Assembly (NCBI RefSeq): GCF_001698225.1
Contig: NZ_CP016594.1
Coordinates: forward strand, 1,736,001 to 1,800,000
Direction of reading: 5' to 3'
DNA from: Gordonia terrae
GTDB lineage: Bacteria > Actinomycetota > Actinomycetes > Mycobacteriales > Mycobacteriaceae
Length of the DNA: 64,000 nt
In this document: positions 1-9,456 of the stretch, in pieces
Position numbering within the stretch: position 1 is the stretch's first letter
How the letters are laid out: every line of letters starts with the position of its first letter
Notes under the pieces: generated by a model
What the model was told of the DNA's origin: nothing
Seen by the model: the letters and a program-made list of their open reading frames with translations, nothing else
Databases searched by the model: none
Made by a program: the position numbers and the translations under genes

Positions 1-2
1 CT

Positions 3-335
3 CTGGCGTCGTCGGGCAAGTCGGAGTTCACCGACGCGGCGCTCGAGTCGATGGGTTTGTCCCGGAACGACTTCGCCGCCGTGACCACGTCAGACGACGC
101 CGATTCGTCCAAGCCGGCACCCGACATCCTGTCGGTCGCCCTCGACGAGGCCGGCGGCGGCAAGGCCGTCGTCGTCGGCGACACGGTGTGGGACGTGGCG
201 TCGGCGCACCGACTGCCTGCGGACTGCGTGGCGGTGCGGTCCGGTGGGTTCGCGGAGGGGGAGTTGCGCGATGCGGGCGCGGTGCTCGTCGTCGAGCATG
301 TCGGCGAACTCGTGGACCGCGGATGGCGCCCCTGA
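3..335 (+). CDS. HAD-family hydrolase (C-terminal part, 5' end outside window)
   Basis: This is the C-terminal part of a haloacid dehalogenase-like phosphatase, read in frame from base 3 to the TGA at 333-335. Visible family features are a lysine-containing KPAPDI motif (motif III region, SSKPAPD) and a motif IV stretch VVVGDTVWDV with the paired acidic residues that bind Mg2+. Such proteins remove phosphate from small molecules such as phosphoglycolate or sugar phosphates. The substrate cannot be told from this fragment. The catalytic DxD of motif I lies upstream of the window. It is followed 75 bp later by ispE on the same strand. Confidence 0.8.
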   Translation: MASSGKSEFTDAALESMGLSRNDFAAVTTSDDADSSKPAPDILSVALDEAGGGKAVVVGDTVWDVASAHRLPADCVAVRSGGFAEGELRDAGAVLVVEHVGELVDRGWRP

Positions 336-410
336 CCGACCCCGGCTGGGCCCCCGACCGGTTGCGGCGGTGGGCACGGGGCCGACCCCGGGGCGCTAGG
401 CTGGATCATT

Positions 411-1373
411 GTGTCGCGAACGTCGCTGTCGGTGGTGTCGGACTCCGTCACCGCGCGGGCTCCGTCGAAGGTCAATCTGCACCTCGGGGTGGGTCCGCGC
501 CGCGATGACGGCTACCACGACCTGGTCACCGTCTTCCAGGCGCTGTCCCTGCACGACGACGTCAGGGTGGCCCGTGCCAACGAGATGACCGTCACCGTCC
601 GCGGCGAGGGCGCCGCGTCGGTCCCGGCCGACGAGTCCAACCTCGCGGTTCGGGCGGCACTGGCACTGGCCGACTGGGCGGACCGTTCCGGCAAGGTCGC
701 CATCGACATCGACAAGACGATCCCGGTTGCCGGCGGCATGGCCGGCGGCAGCGCCGACGCCGCGGGGGCGCTCGTCGCACTGGCCGCGCTGTGGAAACTC
801 GACATCGGCCGGGACGACCTCGCCGCGATCGCCGCGGGTCTGGGCAGTGACGTGCCGTTCGCGCTGCACGGCAACACCGCACTCGGCACCGGACGCGGCG
901 AGCGGCTGATGCAGGTCCTCTCCCGCGGAGAATTCCACTGGGTCCTGGCCCTCGCGCGGGAGGGGCTGTCCACGCCGGCGGTGTATGGCGAGCTGGATCG
1001 GTTGCGCGACAGCCGATCTGGCGAGTGCGCCGACGACGCCGGGCGCGATCTGCTGCGTCGTCCCGACGAACTGATGCAGGCGCTGGCGTCGGGTGACCCG
1101 CACGCGGTGGCGCCGCTCCTGCACAACGACCTGCAACCCGCCGCGCTCTCACTGCAGCCGACCCTCCGCCGGACCCTGCGCGCCGGGGTCGATGCCGGGG
1201 CGCTGGGCGGCATCGTCTCGGGCTCGGGTCCGACGTGTGCCTTCCTCTGCGCCGACGAGACCAGCGCGGTGAACGTTGCCGCGGAACTGTCCGGCGCCGG
1301 CGTCGCGCGCTCGGTCCGCACCGCCAGCGGTCCGGCAGCCGGGGCGCGAGTGCTCGGGGCCGACCGAACCTGA
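411..1373 (+). CDS. ispE: 4-(cytidine 5'-diphospho)-2-C-methyl-D-erythritol kinase
   Basis: This is a GHMP-superfamily kinase of the MEP (non-mevalonate) isoprenoid pathway. It phosphorylates the 2-hydroxyl of CDP-methylerythritol in the cytosol. The 320-residue length is normal for actinobacterial IspE. Seen in the protein: the N-terminal APSKVNLHL block (about residues 17-25, with the conserved Lys20), the glycine-rich ATP loop [12 protein letters not shown] at about 105-116, GSDVPF with the catalytic Asp near 154, and the C-terminal [16 protein letters not shown] motif. The start is a GTG at 411. Gene order with pth/rplY/prs/glmU/mfd further along matches the mycobacterial ispE-mfd block. 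It converges on the minus-strand FUSC gene. Confidence 0.95.
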   Translation: MSRTSLSVVSDSVTARAPSKVNLHLGVGPRRDDGYHDLVTVFQALSLHDDVRVARANEMTVTVRGEGAASVPADESNLAVRAALALADWADRSGKVAIDIDKTIPVAGGMAGGSADAAGALVALAALWKLDIGRDDLAAIAAGLGSDVPFALHGNTALGTGRGERLMQVLSRGEFHWVLALAREGLSTPAVYGELDRLRDSRSGECADDAGRDLLRRPDELMQALASGDPHAVAPLLHNDLQPAALSLQPTLRRTLRAGVDAGALGGIVSGSGPTCAFLCADETSAVNVAAELSGAGVARSVRTASGPAAGARVLGADRT

Positions 1374-1450
1374 CCGTTCGTGCCGGCGCCCGCACGTGAC
1401 CCTTCGACGAGGCGCGGGCAACAGCCAGCCGTCGAGTTCGACGAGGACGG

Positions 1451-3385
1451 TTATCGTCTGTCGGTCTGCGTCGTGCTGTCCAGTTCGTGGGGCGCAGGTC
1501 GGGATTCGCGACCGATCAGTGACCGCAGATGTGCGAGTTCGTCGGCGAGTTCACGCACAGCGGGGTCGGGGGAGTGCGCTTCGCGTGCGGGTGGTGTCGG
1601 GGTACGGCGTGCGCGGTGCTCGGCGGTGACCTGATGGTCGAGGTCGGCGAGCTCGCCGGCGAGGACCGAGAGTTCGTCGGCGTCGGGGGTCGTCGCCGGT
1701 GGTGTCCGCGCTGCGGATGCGCTTGTGACCCGGTCGGCGACGCGCTCCGTCGCGCTGACCACCGGAATCCAGGCCCAGGCTTCAGCTCCCGCCGGGGGAG
1801 GCTCGGAGAGGGTGCGCTGCAACGAGGTTCGCGCATCCGATAGCCGTCGATACACGATCCGGCGATCGGCGGTCACGACGTCTGGTGACGCATTGCCCGC
1901 CACGTCTTGGGCGTACCGTGCGAGAACGGTCAGCGTGGCGCCGAATGACTCGACCATGTGCACGCGGCGAGCCCCCGGCCAGACGAGGTAGCCGACGACG
2001 ATCACGATGACACAGCCGATCACCGTCGTGGCCACCCGCGCTTCACTGAGATGGAGGATCGATGCGTGGGGTACGACCACATCGAGCAGAATCATGATCA
2101 GCGGTGTGAGCACCAATGCTTGCCCCAGATATGACCGCGTCATGGCCCAGGGCAAGGTTGCCGCAAGGACCGCGATGACAAGCCCGGAGATGATCGGTTG
2201 ATGAGGGAGAACACCGACCGCGACGGCGACGCAGGCGCCGCCGACGGTGCCGATGCCACGAAGGACCGCACGACCGAATACCGAACCGAGGTCGGGCTTC
2301 ATCACCAGCGCGACGGTCAGCGCGATCCAGTACCCATGTGCGACGGGCAGGACGAAGTACATGGCGTAGGCGATGGCTGTGCACAAGGCCAGTCGGCCGG
2401 CCGACGCGAGCAAGGCCGGACCCGGCGGGGACGGCGTGGTGCGTTCGGGCGGTGCGGTCGATACCGGCGAGGGCGCGTCGCCGAAGATCGCGTCCTCCAG
2501 CATGCCGAGGCGGATCAACGTCCCGTCCGGTGGGCGAGCCCCGGGTCGGCGCCGATGGGTGAGTGCAGCGGCGCATTCGGCCAGCCGCGGCGCCGTCTGT
2601 ACGGATAGGTCCCGATCTGCATCGTCGGCGAGCAGGCGGGCCATCAGCTGATCGGCAGCCCGCGAGATGGCCGCTGCCCGGTCGTACTCGGGGGTCGGTC
2701 CACCTGCGGTACCGCGCCCGGTGATGGCCATGTGATCGAAGGCGTCGAGCGCACTGATGGCCTGCGCCCGCTCCACGGCGAGATCGGTGTTGCCGGCAGC
2801 TTGTGCGCGAGCGAGCACGGACAGTGACCGCAGCAGGGTCACCAATGAGTCTCGCTGGGGCCGAGACCGGCTGATGGCCACCTCGACCGCAAGTCCCGCG
2901 GCATAGAGAACCGCCCCGGCGAGGAACAGTACCGCCGGTTCCCAATAGGGTCGAGCTGCTGGGACCCCGATCGCGATCGCCGCGATCACCATCGCCTGCA
3001 TCGTCGCCACCGACACTGTTCCCGAGTACCCGCTGACGATGCCGGAGACGCCGGCGATCACGGCCATCACGGCCACGGTGACCGGGGCCGGTGCGGTGGA
3101 CAGGACTCCGAGACAGTACGCGGCGGCCGCGAGTGGTGTGGTCGTCGCGAACTGTCGGAAGCGGGCCCGGTACGCCACCGACTTCTCGCCGGCCGCGAGC
3201 AGCAGCGTTCCCATGCTGATCCACATCCCGACCAAAGGGTGACCGGTCAGCGCACCGAGGGTCACCGGGGCAGCAACGGTCACCGCGCCCCGGATCGACC
3301 GGCCCAGCGGCCATGTCGCCGACGGTGTGGCGAGGAGGGCCCGCATCCACACCGTCGGCTGCCAGCCGGGCAGATCGGTGGTCAC
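1451..3385 (-). CDS. FUSC-family membrane protein (aromatic acid/fusaric acid exporter-like)
   Basis: This 644-residue inner-membrane protein belongs to the FUSC/YccS/AaeB group. Two hydrophobic bundles are visible, roughly residues 30-160 and 330-480. They are separated by a soluble helical region, and a second soluble domain forms the C-terminus. The second bundle carries the FUSC_2 pattern WIALTVALVMKPDLGS followed by an R-rich GT(V)GG turn. Family members export aromatic or amphipathic acids, but the substrate here is unknown. The GTG at 3385 is chosen because it overlaps the TGA of the upstream amide hydrolase by 4 bp (GTGA), which points to translational coupling. An upstream extension in this frame only reads through that gene. 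Confidence 0.85.
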   Translation of the reverse strand: MTTDLPGWQPTVWMRALLATPSATWPLGRSIRGAVTVAAPVTLGALTGHPLVGMWISMGTLLLAAGEKSVAYRARFRQFATTTPLAAAAYCLGVLSTAPAPVTVAVMAVIAGVSGIVSGYSGTVSVATMQAMVIAAIAIGVPAARPYWEPAVLFLAGAVLYAAGLAVEVAISRSRPQRDSLVTLLRSLSVLARAQAAGNTDLAVERAQAISALDAFDHMAITGRGTAGGPTPEYDRAAAISRAADQLMARLLADDADRDLSVQTAPRLAECAAALTHRRRPGARPPDGTLIRLGMLEDAIFGDAPSPVSTAPPERTTPSPPGPALLASAGRLALCTAIAYAMYFVLPVAHGYWIALTVALVMKPDLGSVFGRAVLRGIGTVGGACVAVAVGVLPHQPIISGLVIAVLAATLPWAMTRSYLGQALVLTPLIMILLDVVVPHASILHLSEARVATTVIGCVIVIVVGYLVWPGARRVHMVESFGATLTVLARYAQDVAGNASPDVVTADRRIVYRRLSDARTSLQRTLSEPPPAGAEAWAWIPVVSATERVADRVTSASAARTPPATTPDADELSVLAGELADLDHQVTAEHRARRTPTPPAREAHSPDPAVRELADELAHLRSLIGRESRPAPHELDSTTQTDRR

Positions 3386-4413
3386 GACTGGTGCGACGGA
3401 TCCTGCAGTGTGGCGAGTTGGGCGAGGAGTGCGAAGGAAAGGAACGTCATCGGACCCTGATCGGCGAACTGTCCGCTGACGTTGCCGGCGATCCCGCCTT
3501 CGACCGACAGTTTGCCCTGCAGGTCGAGTTTGAGTTGCGGAGAGTCCTCGGCGAAGTCGAGATCCGCGAGGTCGACCCAGACGATGTTCGGCCGTGTGGT
3601 CGACTCGAAGACGAAACGCTTGTTCGTCAGGTCGGTCACCGTCTGCCAAATCGTCTGGGAGGCATCGGGTTTTCCGGGATCGGGCAACCGGAAGGGTTGC
3701 GCAGCATTGCGGATGACGCTGAACATCCCGGCGATAGCCTCGACCTTGCTCTTCGGCTGGGGTAGTCGCCCGGAGTAGTACGCCGCGCGCGCGAATCGGT
3801 GCTCTGCCTCGGTGTCACCGGGGAGGGGCTGGTCGCCGCCGAGGCCCTCCCAACGCCGGAGAAGCTCGACCTGCTTGTCATAGGTCGGTGAATTCGTCAT
3901 CACCCGGAAGGAGCTGTCGTGATAGACACGCGGCTTCCCGTCGATGTACTCGATGATCGCCGAGTCGCCGGTTGCATCGTCGAGCGCGAGATGAATGGTC
4001 GGCGGGTTCCCGCCGGTCGGATCCGGCATCTGGATGACCTGAACATTGGTGTCCTCGACCCACTGCACGGCATCGGCGACGGTTGCGAAGTTGTCGAGGA
4101 AGTACTGCAGCCAGACCGCCTGGCTGAGCGCAGGCCTGGATTTGTCGTGCTCGCCGTATGTGGATTCTGCCAGCCAGAGGACGTGACCGGCGAGTCCTGC
4201 TTCGTTGATGCCATCGACCGAGATGATGTCGAACGCAGCAGCGATCACGCTCCCGTACTTCGAGGTCCAGGTCAGCTCTCCCTCGACGCCGTCGTCGCGA
4301 CTGATCCCACGGGGCTGGGTCCACAGGTTGGTCATCAAGTCCTTGTGGAAATCCATGTTGCGGCCCACGAGCACTGCGCCCGCGGCGTCAGGCCAAATGA
4401 CTCGGGTGCACAT
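3382..4413 (-). CDS. choloylglycine hydrolase / penicillin V acylase-family Ntn amide hydrolase
   Basis: This is a 343-residue N-terminal-nucleophile hydrolase that cleaves linear C-N amide bonds (family: bile salt hydrolase, penicillin V acylase, some AHL acylases). The protein begins Met-Cys, so removal of Met exposes Cys2 as the catalytic nucleophile. Family positions Arg18, Asp21 (GRNMDF), Asn174 (MTNSPTYD) and Arg209 (RFARAAYY) are all present, so it should be active. No signal peptide is visible, so a cytosolic location is inferred. Its stop overlaps the start of the FUSC exporter by 4 bp, so hydrolysis and export may be linked. Substrate unknown; bile salt, beta-lactam and N-acyl amide are all possible. 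Confidence 0.88.
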   Translation of the reverse strand: MCTRVIWPDAAGAVLVGRNMDFHKDLMTNLWTQPRGISRDDGVEGELTWTSKYGSVIAAAFDIISVDGINEAGLAGHVLWLAESTYGEHDKSRPALSQAVWLQYFLDNFATVADAVQWVEDTNVQVIQMPDPTGGNPPTIHLALDDATGDSAIIEYIDGKPRVYHDSSFRVMTNSPTYDKQVELLRRWEGLGGDQPLPGDTEAEHRFARAAYYSGRLPQPKSKVEAIAGMFSVIRNAAQPFRLPDPGKPDASQTIWQTVTDLTNKRFVFESTTRPNIVWVDLADLDFAEDSPQLKLDLQGKLSVEGGIAGNVSGQFADQGPMTFLSFALLAQLATLQDPSHQS

Positions 4414-5161
4414 ACTTGATCACCACTTTCTTTATAAGACGAGCGAATTGACTCGAAGGAGCTGGCGGTACGCGAAGATGTCAACGGGTGATGTCGCTGA
4501 ATGGATGCGATCAACCCTGCAAGGTATCGACTTTCGCGAATCCGTGACCATCTCGGTCGATCAGGACATTAATACTCGGGAACCGTCCTGCCGGTGGTTC
4601 GAGACCCATCTGGCACAGATTCGCTGCGTTGTGGTCACAGAATGCAGACGCGAATATGTGTCCGGTGTCGACGGTTGGGTTTGGGACATTTCAGGCACGG
4701 ATTCGTGCCCTGTTTGGGTTGGTCGGGTACGACCGTCGGGGTGCCCGACCGGTGGGCACCCGCCCGATTCCGGTCGCTGCCCGGAGCGCCCGGTTTCGAT
4801 GCGAAGGTTGTGAAAAGCGCTGTACAACAGCACTTTCTGTCGATGTTGGTTTCGGTTCGCCTACCCCGGTTCGGTGTTTCTCGACGACGGGGGATCGTTC
4901 GAGGCGACGACCTGACGCCGGCCTGATGTCGATTGATCGATAGCGGACTTCCGCTGTGACGCGACGCAATTCGACGCTAATCTCCGGCCGTGACGAATGC
5001 TGAGCCAGGCATGTGGATGTCTCAATCGAAGCGTTGTCCGAACAGGTTCACGTCCCGATGAACGGGCCGAGGATTCTGTGTCGTGTGCCGTCGGGGCCGA
5101 ACGAGGGGCTGATCTCCGCGTCATTCCATCGCGGAACGCCACTCCTGATGAGAGGTCCATC
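4414..5161. other. 748-bp intergenic region between divergent genes
   Basis: I find no convincing gene here. Open frames on both strands lack family resemblance, and base composition is less biased than in the flanking genes, with A/T-rich stretches near 4425-4460. A small perfect hairpin (GGCACG/CGTGCC, 4-nt loop) lies at about 4696-4711. The region should hold the promoter of the minus-strand amide hydrolase operon and that of the plus-strand ABC/YhgE pair. A GAGAGG ribosome binding site lies at about 5150-5157, before the ATG at 5162. Confidence 0.55.
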
Positions 5162-5929
5162 ATGAGCGCGACCGGAGATTCCGGAGAGGGAGGGCCTGGT
5201 CCGATCGGCGTCGCGGACGAATTCCGCGACTCGGATGAGTTCCTGATTGTCGCCGAGGGGGTGGCGGTACGTGCCTCCTGGGGGCCGATCTTCGGACCCA
5301 CCGACGTGGCGATCCGCGCGGGCGGGGTCACGGTCCTGCAGGGTTCGGGCGGTCGTGGACGAACGGCACTCCTGCTCACACTGGCCGGGCGGATGGCACC
5401 CACCAGCGGCTCACTCACCGCTTTCGGGAGGACGAACGACGCCCGAAAGCTCTTCAAGAACGCGGCGATCGCCGACATCGACGAGGTCGACGGCATCGAC
5501 CAGACGATCAGGGTAAGTGACGTCCTGACCGAGCAGATCCGCTGGCAGGCCCCGTGGTTCCGATGGGTGGGGCAGTCGACGGCCGACGATCTGGAGCGGT
5601 TGTGCCGACCGGTGTTCGGGCCGCTGACCCTTCCGCACCTCGATGCCTTCGTCGAGGAACTGCCCGAACTGACGGCTGCACTGTTCCGCATCGCGATGGC
5701 GAACCTGCGACGACCGCCACTGCTCGTCACCGGCGGCGTCGACCGGATGACGCGGACCAGCAGCGCGCACCGGCTACTCGAGCGGTTGGTCGACCTCGGG
5801 CGTGAACAGACGGTCATCACCGCCGACGTCAACGGTGTCCATCCAGGTGTCGGCATACGTGAGGTCCTCCTGGTCGACAACCTCACCGACCACGAGTTCG
5901 TGCGAATCGTCTCAGAAGATCGGAACTGA
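5162..5929 (+). CDS. ABC ATPase-like protein with degenerate nucleotide-binding motifs
   Basis: This 255-residue protein has the layout of an ABC transporter ATPase, but its active-site motifs are altered. The Walker A position reads GSGGRGRT (residues 61-68), so the invariant lysine is Arg67. The signature position reads ELPELTAALFR (about 166-176) instead of LSGGQ. The Walker B position reads PPLLVTGGVDR (about 185-195) without the usual DE pair. A weak or dead ATPase acting as a structural partner is inferred. The next gene starts 2 bp after its stop and encodes a YhgE/Pip membrane protein, a pairing often seen in actinobacteria. ATG 5162 follows GAGAGG; an earlier in-frame start at 4997 adds only Arg-rich sequence with no family match. 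Confidence 0.75.
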   Translation: MSATGDSGEGGPGPIGVADEFRDSDEFLIVAEGVAVRASWGPIFGPTDVAIRAGGVTVLQGSGGRGRTALLLTLAGRMAPTSGSLTAFGRTNDARKLFKNAAIADIDEVDGIDQTIRVSDVLTEQIRWQAPWFRWVGQSTADDLERLCRPVFGPLTLPHLDAFVEELPELTAALFRIAMANLRRPPLLVTGGVDRMTRTSSAHRLLERLVDLGREQTVITADVNGVHPGVGIREVLLVDNLTDHEFVRIVSEDRN

Positions 5930-5931
5930 AC

Positions 5932-7896
5932 ATGCTTGCCGCATTCTCTCCGGGCAGCGACTTCAAGCGTTACTACCGGGGCCGCATGCCCCGACTCGCG
6001 CTGATCGTCATCATCCTCATGCCGCTGATGTACGGCGCGCTCTACCTGTGGGCATTCTGGAATCCGTTCAACGCCGTCGACAAGATTCCCGTGGCCCTTG
6101 TGAACGCAGACAGCGGTGCCGTCGTCCAGGGGGAGCCTCTCAAAGCCGGTGATCAGGTCGCGGCAGGTCTGATTGCTTCCAAGCAACTCGACCTCCACCC
6201 CGTCTCGGCAAAGGAGGCCGAGGAAGGCGTCGCGAACGGGACCTACTACTTCTCGATCACCCTGCCCGAGGACTTCAGCGAGGCCCTGGCGTCCCCGACG
6301 AGCGGCACGCCGCGATCGGCCGAGCTGATCTTCACTTACAACGACGCGAACAACTACCTGTCGACGGTCATGGGACAGGACGCCGCCCAGCAAGTTGTCA
6401 ACCAGGTCGGTGCGCAGGTCGGCGCGCAGACCTTCGACATCGTCCTGAACGACGTCAGCCAGATGATCCCGAAGCTGCGACAGGCGCAGGCCGGTGCGAA
6501 CGAGCTGAACGCCGGGATGAAGACTGCGAACACCGGTGCCGGGGAACTGGCCACCAACCTGGTGACGGCGCGGGACGGCAGTCAGCAGCTGGCCGGCGCC
6601 CTCGATGAGCTCGACACGGTCGTCCAGCGCGCGACGACCCCGCTGATCGCCGCACTCGGTCAGGGCCCTGGTTCCGGACCGAGTCCGCAGGAACTCGCGG
6701 CGACCGCGTCTCGGCTGGGCGCCACGAGCGGGTCCATCGCCGAGCAGCTCGGAGCAGTGTCCTCACGGCAGTCACAGGCGAGTCGACTGCTGTCCGACGC
6801 TGTGAACCGCCTGCGGTCCAGTCCTGACCCCAACGTGCGTGCCATCGCCGACACCATCGCACCAGCCCAATCGCTGCTCGACACCGGCGGATCGAGTCCC
6901 GACGCGAACAACCAGCTCACCCAGCTGCGAACCGACGCGCAACTGTTGTCCGGCCAGTTGTCGAACCCGCAGAGCCCGACGCGGATCGCGCTGGGCCTGT
7001 TCGCCGACGACGGCCTGCGCAATGACGTTCTCGCCGCGCGCTCGGCGTCCTCGCAACTGAGCTCCGGCGCCGACCAACTGAGTACCGGTCTGGTCGAGCT
7101 CAGCAACGGCGCCGACCAGCTCGCGGCGGGTACCGTCCGACTCGCGGCCGGTACCCAGCAACTGGCGAACGGGATCAACGAGGGCGTCGCGGCGATTCCC
7201 GCGTGGTCACAACAGCAGAAGGACGAACTGACCGCCACTCTGGCACGCCCGGTCGCGCTCAAGGAGAACACCCTCAACGAGGCCAAGACCTTCGGCACCG
7301 GCTTCACCCCGTTCTTCTTCGGGCTCGCGCTCTTCGTCGGCAGCATCATCGCCTGGATGCTGTTCAACCCGTTGCAATCCCGGCCGATCGCGCAGGGTCT
7401 CAATTCGTTCCGCGTGGTCCTGGCGTCGTTCGCGCCGACCTTCATGGTCGGACTGCTGCAAGCGACCATCCTCTATCTCGTGGTGGTCTTCGCGATCGGT
7501 CTGCGACCGGCGTATCCCGTTGCCACATATGGCTTCATGCTGCTTATGGTCGCCATGTTCCTCGCGATGATCCAGATGTTCAACGCGCTGTTCGGTCCGG
7601 CGGTCGGACGAGTGGTGACCTTGGCGTTCCTGATGATCATGCTCACCTCGGCGGGAGGTATCTATCCCGTCCCGACCACCACGAAACCGTTCCAATACAT
7701 CCACTGGGTGGATCCGATGACGTACACCGTCAACGGCCTGCGGCAACTGACGGTCGGCGGCGTCGATCATCGCCTGTGGATCGCGGTCGGTGTGGTGGCC
7801 GGACTCACGGCGGTGTTCCTCGCCGTGTCCACCTGGGCGGCACGCCGAAACCGCCAGTACAACATGGACCGTCTCTACCCGCCGGTCGAGGTCTAG
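5932..7896 (+). CDS. YhgE/Pip-domain membrane protein (ABC-2 permease fold)
   Basis: This is a 654-residue integral membrane protein of the YhgE/Pip family (phage-infection-protein and EsaA-like). One transmembrane helix at about residues 20-40 is followed by a large extracytoplasmic part. That part starts with the typical VALVNADSGAVVQG segment and continues through repeated AGANELNAG / GADQLAAGT / LAAGTQQLANG heptad-like blocks, predicted to form a long helical stalk (about 190-430). The C-terminal third has about five membrane helices of ABC-2 type (residues 455-640). Members are linked to type VII secretion and to export of unknown cargo. It starts 2 bp after the ATPase-like gene, so the two are co-transcribed and probably form one complex. 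Confidence 0.88.
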   Translation: MLAAFSPGSDFKRYYRGRMPRLALIVIILMPLMYGALYLWAFWNPFNAVDKIPVALVNADSGAVVQGEPLKAGDQVAAGLIASKQLDLHPVSAKEAEEGVANGTYYFSITLPEDFSEALASPTSGTPRSAELIFTYNDANNYLSTVMGQDAAQQVVNQVGAQVGAQTFDIVLNDVSQMIPKLRQAQAGANELNAGMKTANTGAGELATNLVTARDGSQQLAGALDELDTVVQRATTPLIAALGQGPGSGPSPQELAATASRLGATSGSIAEQLGAVSSRQSQASRLLSDAVNRLRSSPDPNVRAIADTIAPAQSLLDTGGSSPDANNQLTQLRTDAQLLSGQLSNPQSPTRIALGLFADDGLRNDVLAARSASSQLSSGADQLSTGLVELSNGADQLAAGTVRLAAGTQQLANGINEGVAAIPAWSQQQKDELTATLARPVALKENTLNEAKTFGTGFTPFFFGLALFVGSIIAWMLFNPLQSRPIAQGLNSFRVVLASFAPTFMVGLLQATILYLVVVFAIGLRPAYPVATYGFMLLMVAMFLAMIQMFNALFGPAVGRVVTLAFLMIMLTSAGGIYPVPTTTKPFQYIHWVDPMTYTVNGLRQLTVGGVDHRLWIAVGVVAGLTAVFLAVSTWAARRNRQYNMDRLYPPVEV

Positions 7897-7968
7897 ATAG
7901 CCAGGTCACCCACGGACTGCCCGAGTACGTCAATCCGACTGAAACCCCTACTCCCAAGGAGAGAGAGT

Positions 7969-9381
7969 ATGACCACCACCGAGCATTCGAATGCCAGAAC
8001 AACCACCAACGCAACCGATTCGCTGTTCATCAACCCGGTCTTCGTGCGGCCCGGCGAGGCGACCGAGCTGCCGAAGTTCCAGATCCCGGACGGAATGAGC
8101 CTGCCCCAGACGGCGTATCAGATCGTGCACGATGAGGCGATGCTCGACGGCAACGCACGCCTCAACCTCGCCACGTTCGTCACCACCTGGATGGACGACG
8201 AGGCGCGACAGCTCTATAGCGAGACCTATGACAAGAACATGATCGACAAGGACGAGTACCCGCAGACCGCGGCGATCGAGGACCGGTGCTGGAAGATCCT
8301 CGCCGACCTGTGGCACGTGCCCGACGTGGAGAGTTCGATCGGGACATCGACCATCGGCTCGTCGGAGGCGGCGATGCTCGGGGGCTTGGCACTCAAGCGG
8401 CACTGGCAGGCGCGTCGCAAGGCCGAGGGCAAGTCGACCGAATCGCCGAACCTCGTGCTGTCCACCGCGGTTCAGGTCTGCTGGGAGAAGTTCCTCAACT
8501 ACTTCGAGGTGGAGCCGCGGTGGGTTCCGGTCACCGAGGACCACGTCGTCTTGGACGGTCACGACCTCGAGAAGTACGTCGACGAGAACACGATCGGTGT
8601 CGTGGCGATCATGGGTGTCACCTACAACGGGTTGTACGAGCCCGTGAAAGCGATCTCGGAGAAGCTCGACGAGATCCAGGCGTCGACCGGGCTGGACGTG
8701 AAGATCCACGTCGACGGTGCGTCGGGCGCGATGATCGCCCCGTTCTGTCAGCCGGAACTGGAATGGGACTTCCGGGTACCGCGGGTGGTGTCGATCAACA
8801 CCTCCGGGCACAAGTACGGCCTCGTCTACCCGGGCCTCGGCTGGATCATCTGGCGCGACACCGAAGCCCTGCCGGAGAGCATGGTGTTCCACTGCAGCTA
8901 CCTGGGCGGTGACATGCCCACCCTCGCGCTCAACTTCTCGCGTCCGGGCGCACAGGTTCTGTTGCAGTACTACAACTTCCTGCGCCTCGGGCGGGAGGGG
9001 TATCGCCAGATCCAGCAGAGCTCACTGGACGTCGCGCAATACCTGTCCGGGAAGATCGCCGAGATCGGACCGTTCGAGCTGGTGAGTCGAGGCGACACCA
9101 TCCCGGTCTTCGCGTGGCGACTCAAGTCCGATCACACCGACAACTGGACACTGTTCGACCTGTCCGACCGACTCCGGATGAAGGGCTGGCTCGTACCCGC
9201 CTACCCGATGGCGGACAACCTCGCGTCGATGACCCTGCAGCGCATCGTCGTACGAGCGGGATTGAGCCATGATCTGGCGACCGCGCTGCTGACCGACATC
9301 GTGGCCGAGGTCGACTTCCTCGACAGTCTCGACGCTCCGATGCCGCGCGTGTCCGACACCGGTTCGCACTTCCACCACTGA
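7969..9381 (+). CDS. gadB: glutamate decarboxylase
   Basis: This is a PLP-dependent enzyme that converts L-glutamate to GABA plus CO2 and consumes a cytosolic proton. The 470-residue length and block order fit bacterial GadA/GadB. Seen: TSTIGSSEAAMLGGLALKRHW (substrate/PLP phosphate region), HVDGASG with Asp249, and the PLP-lysine motif INTSGHKYG with Lys282. The start codon at 7969 has a strong AAGGAGAGAG site. No GABA antiporter (gadC) is adjacent. A very strong hairpin follows the stop. The downstream membrane protein and two AraC-type genes may be a separate unit. Confidence 0.94.
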   Translation: MTTTEHSNARTTTNATDSLFINPVFVRPGEATELPKFQIPDGMSLPQTAYQIVHDEAMLDGNARLNLATFVTTWMDDEARQLYSETYDKNMIDKDEYPQTAAIEDRCWKILADLWHVPDVESSIGTSTIGSSEAAMLGGLALKRHWQARRKAEGKSTESPNLVLSTAVQVCWEKFLNYFEVEPRWVPVTEDHVVLDGHDLEKYVDENTIGVVAIMGVTYNGLYEPVKAISEKLDEIQASTGLDVKIHVDGASGAMIAPFCQPELEWDFRVPRVVSINTSGHKYGLVYPGLGWIIWRDTEALPESMVFHCSYLGGDMPTLALNFSRPGAQVLLQYYNFLRLGREGYRQIQQSSLDVAQYLSGKIAEIGPFELVSRGDTIPVFAWRLKSDHTDNWTLFDLSDRLRMKGWLVPAYPMADNLASMTLQRIVVRAGLSHDLATALLTDIVAEVDFLDSLDAPMPRVSDTGSHFHH

Positions 9382-9385
9382 TGTC

Positions 9386-9420
9386 CCGGTGCCGGGGCGC
9401 CGTCGACGCCCCGGCACCGG
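9386..9420 (+). terminator. strong hairpin after gadB
   Basis: A perfect 14-bp inverted repeat (left arm 9386-9399, right arm 9407-9420, 7-nt loop) begins 4 bp after the gadB stop. There is no clear T tract, as is common in actinobacterial intrinsic terminators. It should separate or attenuate transcription between gadB and the downstream membrane protein gene. Confidence 0.7.
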
Positions 9421-9456
9421 TACGTGTGGTGTCCGACTCCTGAGGACGCACAACAC

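Noticed and set aside
4205..4833. Open frames on both strands in the 4.4-5.1 kb gap
   Set aside because: No ribosome binding site, no recognisable domain, and composition unlike the neighbouring genes.
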